This document shows, in pieces, positions 15,001 through 24,831 of a stretch of DNA of 64,000 nt. The stretch's first letter is position 1, and every line of letters begins with the position of its first letter. Source of the stretch: Rhabditophanes sp. KR3021 (Eukaryota > Nematoda > Chromadorea > Rhabditida > Alloionematidae); contig CAUJLY010000003.1 in assembly GCA_963281155.1 (NCBI GenBank), positions 7,192,001 through 7,256,000 of the forward strand, written 5' to 3'. The position numbers and the translations under genes are program-made. The notes beneath the pieces are model-generated. The model was not told the origin of the DNA. It made no database searches and was given only the letters and a program-made list of their open reading frames with translations.

Positions 15001-18000
15001 CAATTTTGTTGTTTATATTTGGGAATGTTTTATACTAATTGGCCTGGATAAGGTAATGTTACTTCAAATTTGCGTATAACATGCCTTGAAGATGAGTAAG
15101 ATTTTTACAAACATTTATATCCAAATACATTCCTAAAATGCCAAATTTATTGGCAAACTCTTGATTGACAAGACTCTTCCACTCAAAGATGTCATTTTTA
15201 CTACATTTTAGCCATACTTATACCTAGTTTCATTTGCTAATAAATGTATTTTTTACGACTGGTAAACTTTTCTAAACACTTTACGTAAAGGTGATCAATT
15301 TGTTGTCAATTTTAATTCTTTGACAATTATGTTTGGCATGGTAACTTAGTTTTTAGTTTTGAAGCGATAATTACCTTGAACCAAAGGAATTCCATTAAAC
15401 AACCAAATCACATTCACGGCATTCTCAATCACTGTCTCGAAGTGGGCCAAGTCTCCTCTAGTAGCTTGGCAATCTCCCAACCTTCTGGTAATTTTTAATT
15501 CTTTCACACTCTTAGTTGTAGTGCTGCTTGAGGTTGTTGTTGTGGTAGTTGTTTCCAAAGTTTCAGTTTCCTCGGTAATAACATTCGAAGATGTAGTTAG
15601 ACCTACCATTGGGATTATTGCTACTGGGACTAAGATAGCTGGAATTAGAATGGTTCCATTTGGAATAGAAGAAACTATTCCCTCCTCGTGGTATCTTTCT
15701 TCAATAGTGGTGGTGGAAGAGGATCTTTCGAGATTTGATTGGACTATTTGTTGTTGAGATTGTTCGGACACGACCGTTTCAGTGAGAGGATTGTTGGACG
15801 ATTGGTTCAGACTTCTTCTCGGTTCTTTTTACTTGCAAGTTAGTTTCGAATTTGGCGATGCCAGCCGTGTTCGTAGCTGTCACTGTGATTAATACCTCGT
15901 CTTCGACGTGGGTGGTGTCAATAATTAAGACACTAGTTCTGTCACTTCTTGATTCAACTTTAGCTTCAACAGTTGTCGGGATAACTTTTCTCCCATTGAT
16001 AAACCATACATACTCAACTTCGGGGAATCCAGTGGCAAGAGCTTCGAATCTTTGTTCAGTTCCTCTTTCGGAACATCTGCCATCGGGGGTCTTGACGAAT
16101 TGAGGTGCAGTTGCTGATTTATTCACTAATAAGCCGGCCTTGGATTGAGCGGTGCCTACTTCATTCGATGCTGTCACAACAATTTCTCCGCATTCTTCAA
16201 CTTTCAAGTTAATAATCTCGAGTTTTGAAGATCCATTAAATTCCTTAATCCTAAAATGCTCGCTTTCTCTAATAACTTCCCCATTGACTTTCCATTCAAA
16301 AGTAGGTAAAGGCTCTCCATCTGCCCGAACTTCAAACAAAACATTGCTACCTTCATTGGCAGTTTTATCCCTCAAGTGCTCAGTAATTTCTGGAGCTCTC
16401 TTTGGCTTTTGGTTAGGAAGAACAATTAATCTGGCCTTTGACTCATAAACGCCGAGTGTGTTGAAACTTCTGGCAATAACAGTCCCTGCATAATTGGCCG
16501 AGTCAATTGTAATCTTGTGGTCGCAATTGCAAGTTTCGATGCTTACTCCTTGGCTGTCGTTGTCGACCAGAGACCCATTGATGAACCATTGGACTTGTGG
16601 GGTTGGGTGGCCTCTGACAGTTGTCTCGAAAACAGCCATCTCACCTTCTTTGACTTTTTGGTCGATCAGATCCTACAAATATTAATCACATCCACCCACT
16701 CACTTGACTTACCTTCACAAACATCGGCGCAGACTGGGAAGATTCGTCAGGAATGTCAATGGTAACTCTTGCTCTTGACTCAGCCGATCCGGACGCATTC
16801 ACTGCCTTCGCCAACAGCTCTCCGTCATGTTTTTCAATAGTACACTCTTTAAAAGTAATTCTATAGAAGGCTTCTTTGTTAAAAATAGTAACTCCATCCA
16901 CACCATCAATCAACATGTTTCCATTCAAGAAAAATGTGACCAAAGGCGTCTCCCATCCAGAAACAATACATTCAAACGAAATAGTTTCCTTCTCAACAGC
17001 CATCCGTGACTCGAAATGCTTCTCGAAATTGGGAGCTTCCAAAGGAATGCGGATTTTGAGAAGACCTTCACATTCAGTTTCGGAGAGGCGATTCTTAGCT
17101 TTGCACGTGATTTTGCCGTCAAAATGTCTGGTGACATCTTTGATAGTCAAGATACAAATTCCGTCTTCTTGAATCATAGTTACCTTTTCTGAGGGAGTTA
17201 GAGGAACCCCATTGTTGCACCATTGCATCGTCGGCTCAGGGTCACCTAATTTAAAATTAGTCTAAGATGGCAACATCTAAATTACCTGTGACAACGGCTT
17301 TGAATTTAACAGTATCGAATTCATTGCACTCAACATCTTCGATCGTTCCTTGAAATTCGGGAGCAACAAAGTTCTTGTCCGGGTCAGGTTCGACATGCAA
17401 GATGGCGTTACTTATAGCTAAAACAACACTATTAGTTTAACCAAAATCATTCCTTACCCGATCCATATTCATTATGAATTTTGATACTGTAAACTCCTGG
17501 AAAAGTAATTTAAGTAGTAATTAATATCAATGTAATTAGTGTTTTAGATATATTTTTAATAATTAGGTAATGGATATATCTCCGAATTCGTTTGCTTCGT
17601 CATTTTTGTAATTACAAAGGCAAAGGGTATCATTTTAGCATTGCCTCTTTCAAGTTAGCTACAAATCTTCCTTCCCATCTAACGTAGATCCAATCTTTAA
17701 ACTAGAATTTCCCAAACTGCCAACAACACCGCAACTCTACCACCCACTATTCTAAGTTTTGAAAATCATCAAAAACTTACTAAAAAATAAAAGTATTAGT
17801 TAAAATAAAAATAGATTGCAACTGACCCCGAATCTTCTGTCTGAGCATCCTTAATCTCAAGACTAGCTTTATGGCCATCATATTGTAATTTGAAGTCAGC
17901 AGAAGGTTGTAAAGGTGTTTGATCGACGAGGAAAATGATGTCTGGTTCTGGCCAGCCATTGATTAAAGCTTCGAACGAAATAACATCGCCTTCGTTGCAT

Positions 18001-21000
18001 TCTTGATCTTTCAGAGTAGTCTCGAATGAAGGTGGAGCTGCTTCCTTTTCTGCCTTTACCACACGGAAGAAAGCTGATGTTGAAGCTTGGCCGTACTCGT
18101 TGGTTGCTCGGCAAGAGTACCTGAATTTGTCATATTAGTCATTATGCTTAGTTAACATGGCAACCTGACGCCAACTCTTATCGATACACTCAAGCATTTT
18201 CTATCAAGTGAGGACACCGGCATTAGTTGCCAACAACCTCTCATTCAGTTGTGTACTGTTGTATGGTATCACCCTAATTTTGGAAAAGACTATTTTAAAT
18301 ATTTTGTACTACGAATCGACCATCTTATCTCGGAGTATACAGATACTCGTGAATTAAATTGAGTAAGCTTGGTAAAGTATTTGATCTTATGACTAATATA
18401 GTGTCCGCAAAGATCCCTGTATGGCCACTTTATTGAATCAAGTCAGAAGATTAGGACTTCAATTTATTTTATTGTTTCATTATCGCAACTTTTCAGTGAT
18501 TTTTGAAAGTTAATTTTGATATTTATTAAGTCTGTATTATTGTGTGATAATAGATGATTTTGAATGATATGTGTCTACTTAATTACTTGTAGTATTAATT
18601 TAAAATACCTAAAAAACTAGACATCATCTCAACGCACATTCCTATTTGGTAGTTAGTAAATGTAACTAACTCATGAATCTTAAGTTGGATCAATAATAAA
18701 ATTCAACTACAAAAAGGTATCTATGGAATGGAAACTAACCTCTGAACTTATACGACACTCCCTATGTGATTGGATTGTGGCAAAGTTTGTTAATGAAATT
18801 GGCCTTAGCATAACAACTACACTCACAAACATGATCCTTACAAAGAGGCGATGAATGTGTGGATTGGCCAAAAATACTCACGTCAACTTAAGAAACAGAA
18901 AAGATTGGAAATGCCCTTTATCACCAATACCTAACCCAATACCTAACATTTTCCCCACAACTTAAATAAACATTTGGAAGCGTTATTTTTTTGAATTCAA
19001 TAAATTGTATTTTGGTATGTTAAATTCTTCTAATGCAAATGTTGATGACGAAAAAGAAGCATGTCTCGCGTTATTTGAGTGTTATGCTTACCTCCCTGAA
19101 ACAATTAAAAAACAGTAAATTAAAGATAGTTGTGGGGTTACCAGTGTCTGATTCCTTGACAGGATCTATTGTCATGGCGAAAAAACCGTCATCATCAGCG
19201 TAAAATGTGTGCCGTTCATCTTGGTTGAGTAAGACATCGTCTTTGTACCATGTCTAATAAATATTATTATGGAGGTGTATCTTTAAGCGGTTTACTTACA
19301 ATGCTGGGTAATGGAAAACCTGAGACCTTCAAACACATCTTGGCAGAACTTTCTTGTAATGTTCTGAAGCCATATTGGGTTTTGGTGACACGAGTTCCTT
19401 GCATTTCTAAAGTGGTTCCTGTAGTAGTCCAATCCACCGACGAACATCCCGAAAAGATGGATGCCGATGAGGCGGTAGGTGAGATAACAGGTGGGCTTTT
19501 TGTCTTTTTTGAAGGTGGGCCTTCTTCCGGACCTATAAAGGACCAAAATGAATAAAATAAAAAAAGGTTTATTAAGTATTAAATTGAAAAAATAAATAAC
19601 CATTTGCGTTCCAAATCGAGCTAGCTCTTGATCTTGAATATTCAGTAAACTCAGATCTTGCATCACTCATATTAACATCAAATTCAGACGAAGTACCACC
19701 AAAAGATGCCGAGTCACTATTTGTATTTGCATTGTCAATAGCTGAAACATATATGTGGTCATTAAATTACTTACACCATGATGGATCAACCAATTCAAGT
19801 CCACCTTCATCGGCTTCCTCAAGTTCAATAATATAATAGGTTCTTAGACCCATTTTATTAAGATATTAATGAATAAATTTGTTTGTTTATTAAAAAAGAC
19901 CACGTTTAGGAATGTAGTTTGTTCTGAAGTAATTAATGAAGGTAAAAAAGGAATCAAACAAAGTTAATTGAATTAATTGTTGTTTTTTGCATATAATAAT
20001 TAGGGGTAAAAATGCTGTCGGAAATAATTAGTAGTAGTAGGGTGGATGTTTGTGTATCTATGATATAAGTTTGTGTCTCTGTCTATCCCTCCGCTCAAAT
20101 CCAAGATCCATATAATTTGGATGTAAGTTACTTTAATTTTTACGGAATGAACAAAGTTGCTAATAAAAGTTAAAATAAAGAGACGTGGGAGTGTAAATGT
20201 ATGGATTAATTTGGAAGAACCGAGCGAAAGACAAAAATTGCAAAGAAGCCGGCATCTTGAAGTCTAATTTGTTAGTTAACATTTATATAGACTTCTCTCG
20301 ACTGTGTTTTTGAGGATACTAAAGATATTAGGTACTAGAAAGAGAGGTATCCTGCAGTATCTATCAAATAGATTTAACAAAAATTGTATCTAATCAGTAT
20401 GTGAGTAATAATGTCTCGTCCAAACAAAAGGGGCTTTGTAAATTAGAGCCAAACCAATATATAATATGAATTTTGCTAAGTGTACTACACGTCCTATATA
20501 CACATCTTTGATATGATGATCGAATATAAAAGAGATCTATAGCTAGTGGTAGATATATCGCTCTCTTTCCTGATCAATCTTTAGGTAAAAGAGAGGGCGA
20601 TGCTGAACAGAGAGATAATAATAACAGGCGCGGATGCAACCTAACGGTCTTTGGAGGTAAATTGGGTGTGTTTTTATTTGATATCAAAGGTGAAACTCTT
20701 GATACACAAATTGTGGAGGTATTTGTTTGTTGATGAAAATTAATTCTATTTATCAAATTTAAAGGATGTATGTTTTGTAATTTAATACCAAAAGGTTCGC
20801 GAACGTTTATATAAAAAATGGGAGAGACGTGGTTGGAAAAGCTATTATCAATGACAAATGTTTTCACGTCCTCTTGATTTTGTTACAACATCTTAAGAAC
20901 CTCAAAAAAGTGTTGTTTAATTGTTTTTAAAGTGTGGGCGAAAGGGAAAGGCGTTTATTTTTAAAACAGGTGAGATTAAGTAAACGATATTATATAGATA

Positions 21001-23345
21001 AAGTTATAAGTCTCTTTTATGCTGTTATTTTATAATTTAATTGCCGGGGTAAGTTTAATTAAAAACAAATAAACAATTAATAAATTATTTTTATTGAACT
21101 TGAGCATTGATCAGGTTTGTGATGAATTGATTGATTATATTTTTTATGATAAAACTTACCTAGTAATTCTTGCATATCATTGATGTCTTTTAGCCATGCC
21201 TTGGAAATGATGTCTTGATCTTTCGAATTGCAAGGCTTAATGCGGAAGAATGGTATTCCTGGCTCATTTGGCCTCATTACAATTGAATTAACATCAATTG
21301 TATGTTCGCGAATGCTATATTTATCTAATCTGATTGTGGCATAATGATTGTACTCTTCTTTGCCTGGAACTTTGTCAACGAACATAAGTTTGTTTTTCAC
21401 TGAAATTTAGTAAATATGGAGGTAATGGCAGGTAATAAATAAATTTAACACATATAATATACACACAGAATGAAAGGACATTTTTATGTAAAAGACACAG
21501 CTGACTGAGGATCAAATTAGGACTAAACTTGATGCCAAATTAAAACTCAAGAAATCTAAATCAAATCATACAAAATAATCTATTTTATTTGCTTTTTAAT
21601 AAATAAAATCCTTTTTGTTGAACTTTTCTCTATTATTAAACGCGTCAACCATGTTCTTAAAATTATTAAGCTTTGATAAATTTTTATGCTTAATGTTAAT
21701 GGGTCAATAAAAAATGAATTTTTTACTTTGTTATGGTCTAAAATGGAACTCGACAAACTTACATATCAAGAATATAATTTTGTCCTCAATAGGTTCTTCC
21801 CCTTCCCAAACTTGGAAAAGATCTTGTCTTAGGGTTCCTCCTAATCTTGTAATATCTCCTTGATAATTCCTGATTTTTTGAAGCTCAGACAAGTCGTTAC
21901 TCCTTCTAGGAATAGATTGAATAATTTGGACTGCTTTAGCCATGGATTTAGTTGAGCAATTGGCTCTTTGGGAGTATTTTATGAATTCTTTGAAGAAGGC
22001 TTCGTATTGGGTCATTATTCCGTTTATTTCAGTCAAGTAGTCTGCATACGTTTTTGAGCCAGCATCTACTTTGTCAGATAAGCTCTAAGGTGGATTGTTT
22101 TAACTTTTGGATTTAATTAACTTACGTTCAGGAAATCTTTAATCGCTTTTTCTTCAATTAATTTCATAATATCTGGGTAATCTCTTCCGAAAACTACATG
22201 ATGACTAAAATCTTTTTCCAGTCTCAAAAAGGTATGTCCCACTTTGCCTGAAAAAATAATAATTCAATTGTTATCCAGAAGGAGTGTGATGCATCAAAAA
22301 CTATTGCCCAACATATAGAATGTGGATATGAAGAGGACATCATAAAATATTAATATGCTTTTGTTTGTGTCTCACATATATTTTAATTGATTCCTTATAA
22401 TAAAAACTTTTTAAATTAGTTCATTAAGTTACCCTAAAATAAAAAAATTAGCCGAGATGACCCTAAAAAGAGACTTACTGGGTCATCTGAATAATATTCC
22501 AAGCCCTTCAACATAACATGAGCATGAAAGTTGTACAATTCCTTGATAGTGGATGTGAGGCGATGCTTGTTGTCACTAACTTCAATAGGAATTCCAGGAC
22601 CATCGAATATCTTGATGTAATTTTCAACTAAATTTCCCAGAGATTGAGCAAATTCTTCTTCGACTTTGAGTAAGTCGCCATATGCTTGTTCTCTCTTTTG
22701 GATTGCTTCTTGTTCGGGAGATAATTTGGTGGTGGGGTCAGCTAGTTCTCTGGTGATTTTTCTTTGTTTGTAATATTGGGTAGGAGATTCGAAGTAACTT
22801 CCAGGAACTATAAGTGATTAATATTTGAATTTAGTTGTTTTAATAATTTTTAAAAGTAAATGATGTGTTAACAAGATCTACATAAGTCTTTAAACGTACC
22901 CCATCCTGTCCTTGGAGGTTTTGCCTTCGTCCTAACTAACCATTTGTTTGCATTTTTATTATCTAAAACTTCAACAATTTGGCCTTGTTCAAGAGGAATT
23001 GCATCAATATCTCCTTCCTCCGGAACATAATCCTGCAAACAAATAAAAACTGGAAATAATCTCGTCTCAGATCCTAAAAATAATTTGTTACGACTTATTT
23101 TGTTGACAATTCTGCAACTGACCCGTTATAACTTCAGTGCTTTCACTTCTGCCATCTCTATTAGACCTTGAAGTAACACTTTCACTACGATATGTCGATC
23201 TCGAGCTTCGATTTAAATAGTTTACATCTTCAGCGGCAGTGTATTTTCTGTTAATTTGTTGGATTAGACAAAAGGTAAGGATTGGTTAAAGTTACCGAAA
23301 ACTAGAATACTTCCGATCCATCTGCTTTTGCCTACGAGCAGCCAT
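1..23345 (-). CDS. unc-89: UNC-89/obscurin giant sarcomere protein, 3' end outside window
   Basis: This is a giant M-line scaffold and Rho-GEF protein of muscle. About 5,850 codons are in the window: an SH3 domain (residues ~58-112), a DH domain (~117-345), a PH domain (~345-455), a Ser-rich linker, then roughly four dozen Ig domains by eye. Exons on the minus strand, in order: 23345-23296, 23247-23123, 23073-22900, 22807-22479, 22433, 22247-22126, 22084-21763, 21399-21160, 19741-19601, 19532-19300, 19253-19142, 19095-19092, 18120-17828, 17496-17458, 17417-17286, 17245-16713, 16672-15375, 14970-14889, 14723-12998, 12894-12646, 12518-12119, 11665-11325, 11239-10787, 10744-10413, 10375-9606, 9496-8951, 8909-7842, 7754-7363, 7117-2594, 2549-135, 93-1. 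The protein starts MAARRQKQMDRKYSSFR, as in the nematode family. All junction phases close except for one extra base in exon 16672-15375. The Fn3 and kinase domains known in C. elegans UNC-89 would lie beyond position 1. Confidence 0.95.
4340..5804 (-). repeat. unc-89: Near-identical tandem duplication of Ig cassette in unc-89
   Basis: The block at about 4340-4955 recurs at about 5189-5804, an offset of 849 bp (283 codons, three Ig domains), inside exon 7117-2594. Two full Ig domains in each copy are almost identical at the DNA level, with only scattered changes (for example KLAIPK versus KLVIPK, SSKVTE versus SSKATE). The third Ig of the unit has diverged more. This points to a recent in-frame duplication or gene conversion. 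Confidence 0.9.
13821..14351 (-). repeat. unc-89: 270-bp tandem Ig duplication in unc-89
   Basis: Two neighbouring Ig domains of 90 codons each (about 13821-14081 and 14091-14351) share nearly the same DNA and protein, including KFEKGLEDKKVTESDRV and GELPTVSHSGDEYFVTID. The offset is 270 bp. They lie in exon 14723-12998 and keep the reading frame. Confidence 0.9.
15375..15835 (-). other. unc-89: Short UNC-89 linker with frame discontinuity, no KSP repeats
   Basis: Between the Ig domain ending in FETNLQVK and the one starting LKITRRLGD there are only about 115 residues, rich in Ser, Thr and Gln, with a hydrophobic patch (GTILIPAILVPVAIIPMVG). The C. elegans protein carries a long KSP-repeat region at this position; none is present here. 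The upstream frame stops with TGA at 15779-15781, and the downstream frame is closed upstream by TAA near 15829-15831, so the switch must fall between them. The run of five A at 15826-15830 is the obvious place for a one-base indel. No intron of the right length and phase with good splice sites was found. Confidence 0.6.
17497..17827 (-). other. unc-89: Proposed twin intron (split donor) in unc-89
   Basis: The exon reads GAT TCG GG and is followed by GTCAGT; the next exon begins GA GTT TAC. Direct joining leaves one base too many. A 47-nt inner intron (17780-17826) with acceptor ATTTTTTAG would join the exon's last G (17827) to TAAGTTTTT, creating a new donor GTAAGT. Removing the outer intron (17827 plus 17779-17497) then gives GAT TCG GGA GTT TAC, the expected DSGVYS. 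The alternative is a one-base error in the GGGG run. Confidence 0.6.
18121..19091 (-). other. unc-89: unc-89 intron, 971 nt
   Basis: Non-coding by phase: it lies between the 4-nt exon and the exon starting at 18120. It is AT-rich with no open frame of note. I see no other gene or repeat in it. Confidence 0.75.
19092..19095 (-). other. unc-89: Proposed 4-nt micro-exon (GGAG) in unc-89
   Basis: Exon 19253-19142 ends in phase 1 (ACT G) and exon 18120 starts needing phase 2 (G TAC). Between them lies TGTTTCAG-GGAG-GTAAGC. Including GGAG gives the codons GGG AGG TAC and the protein SDTGRYSCRATNEYG, the expected end of an Ig domain. The flanking introns are 46 nt (19096-19141) and 971 nt (18121-19091). 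Direct joining without it breaks the frame. Confidence 0.85.
19775..19853 (-). other. unc-89: Probable alternative first exon of unc-89
   Basis: An ATG at 19853 opens 26 codons (MGLRTYYIIELEEADEGG and on) that end in phase 1 at a consensus donor GTAAGTAA. The next exon, 19741-19601, needs exactly phase 1, and the intron between would be only 33 nt. No acceptor is visible just upstream, so it looks like an initial exon and not an internal one. A product starting here would lack SH3, DH and PH and begin directly before the Ser-rich linker and Ig array. Confidence 0.55.
19854..21159 (-). other. unc-89: Long unc-89 intron, candidate internal promoter
   Basis: This is the part of the intron following the PH exon that lies upstream of the alternative first exon. 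It contains no convincing exon. If the ATG at 19853 is used, the region just above it (about 19854-20600) should hold an internal promoter; I see AT-rich sequence but no clear core element. Confidence 0.5.
21160..22807 (-). other. unc-89: unc-89 DH-PH (Rho-GEF) exons
   Basis: Exons 22807-22479, 22433, 22247-22126, 22084-21763 and 21399-21160 encode a Dbl-homology domain followed by a pleckstrin-homology domain. Visible landmarks are ELYNFHAHVMLKGLEYY (DH), FIKYSQRANCSTKS and PRRSNDL (last DH helices), DLFQVWEGEE and RLDKYSIREH (PH strands) and KAWLKDI (PH C-terminal helix). In C. elegans this module acts on Rho-family GTPases. The exon chain is open only if a single G is inserted between 22479 and 22247; see the separate micro-exon entry. 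Confidence 0.85.
22433..22433 (-). other. unc-89: Proposed 1-nt micro-exon in unc-89
   Basis: The exon ending at 22479 stops on codon CCA followed by GTAAGTCT. The next clear exon (22247) begins GC AAA GTG. Joining them directly shifts the frame; the family sequence DDPGKVG needs one extra G. The intron holds the motif TTTATTTTAG-G-GTAACTT with the single G at 22433. That gives a 45-nt first intron (22434-22478), a typical minimal size here, and a 185-nt second intron (22248-22432). The alternative is a missing G in a GG at the donor (22479). Confidence 0.65.
22900..23345 (-). other. unc-89: unc-89 N-terminal exons: leader and SH3 domain
   Basis: Three exons encode the start and the SH3 domain. 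The ATG is at 23345. The SH3 core shows IPLEQGQIVEVLD, then KWLVRTK, and ends in the next exon with GWVPGSYF, the usual ALYDY-less obscurin form. The acceptor at 23074 was chosen because it adds the residues before QDYVPEEG that the family has; a nearer AG at 23038 would remove the first SH3 strand and break the phase. Donors here include GTCAGT (after 23123) and GTACGT (after 22900), so non-GTAAG donors are normal in this gene. Confidence 0.85.
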
Positions 23346-24831
23346 TTTGTTCAATATTTAGTATATCAATTGTGCCGAAAGATATATGAAAATGTTGAAG
23401 AATGGAGTTTGTAGATTTGAATGGTCTGATTTCTAATCCAGTAAGCTAGAAAAATTGGAAAAGTTAATTTTAAGTTAATCTATTTTTGTCAAAACAAAAG
23501 TGAATATAAAATAGAACTTGAAAAAATGGGTATTCAAATAAATGTGTGTGTGTGTGGTTAGTTGAAGACACCGTCCTTGACAAGAACTCTTTTGATCTCA
23601 AATCTTTTGTAACGACCATCGGACAAAATGCAAGTTGAATTTAGATAATAATAAGAAAGTAAGGGTACGAGTTAATAAAAAGAGCTAAAACTTAGAACAG
23701 TAAGTGCATGGATCTAGATTTGCGATTAGTTTGAATTGGTGGTCATTAAGAAGATGTTTCTTTTTAAGTTTTAATTGTCATTTCAAAAAGATGTAAAATG
23801 TTATGAAAATGCTTATTATTATTTTGTGATATCAAAAATGTTATAAATGATATGGACGCAATAGTTTGGAAATATATGTTGCTACTGCTGATCATCAAGT
23901 ATATATTGTTATCAATACATAAAAATATACATATATTAAAGATAGTTTTTAACTAGCCTTTAATTACGTAGTAGTCATTATTTGCCTGTGGAAGACGTTA
24001 CGCCACTACTCTATCCTCAACACAAAGGATATAGCCAGATAAAATGTCTTTTTTTGCAGTGCATTAGTACGTGGTTAGTCAGTCAAAAATTTGTACACAT
24101 ATTTATTTTGACAAAGTATATATTTAAAAACAATCGGGGGTTGAAATAATGGATATAAGATCAAGCCTTGGGCATTATTAACACTTGCTATGATTTGAAG
24201 AGTTGATGTATGTAAATAATTATTGGAGTCTACTAAATATTTAACTATTATTGCTAAGCACACACCAACTTTATTTTTTTGATTTTATCTCAATTAAAGT
24301 ATTATTAGTAAGTGATGTAAAAAATAGGATTTGTTTTTATGAAGGAGGTGAACAATGTTAATTATTAATAATAATCAAAAGGAATAGTATGTAATTGGAA
24401 AGAGACGAGAGGTGACAAATTGAGTTAAATTGCATCAAAGGTGTGATTAACGAAAGCTGATCTAAATACAAAAATTGAAAACAACTTTGTTTAAAATCTC
24501 CCACCATTAAATCAAGTCCATCAAAGCTGTGTGACTAGAAAAATAATAATATAAAATTACAAAAATCAAGTTTAGTCTGTCGCGAGATATTTGGAGGCTA
24601 AGAAACAGTTTTGAGAATGCGGTACTGACTTATTTTCTTTTTATTTAAAATATGTGTTATAGGTGTATATCATTTTTATTTCGTTCGGATGTTAGTTTGT
24701 TCGAAGGATATTTTTAGATAAAAAATTAACGGATAAAGAGGTTTGATTTGTTTGTGGTTATGTTTGTGTAGGTTTGTTTTTTTTGGTGAAATTGATATTT
24801 GAAAGTTTATGGTTATTTTTTATTCACTTAA
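23346..24831. other. Upstream region of unc-89
   Basis: This AT-rich stretch has no supported gene. It should contain the long-isoform promoter and 5' UTR of unc-89. No acceptor-like site sits directly before the ATG at 23345, so this mRNA may not be trans-spliced close to the start. Confidence 0.5.

Noticed and set aside
15500..15835. An intron in the 15.8 kb region to repair the frame (donor GTAAAA or GTCTGA)
   Set aside because: No acceptor with the right phase has a pyrimidine tract, and the best acceptor (TTCTAATTCCAG) needs a phase-1 donor that does not exist nearby.
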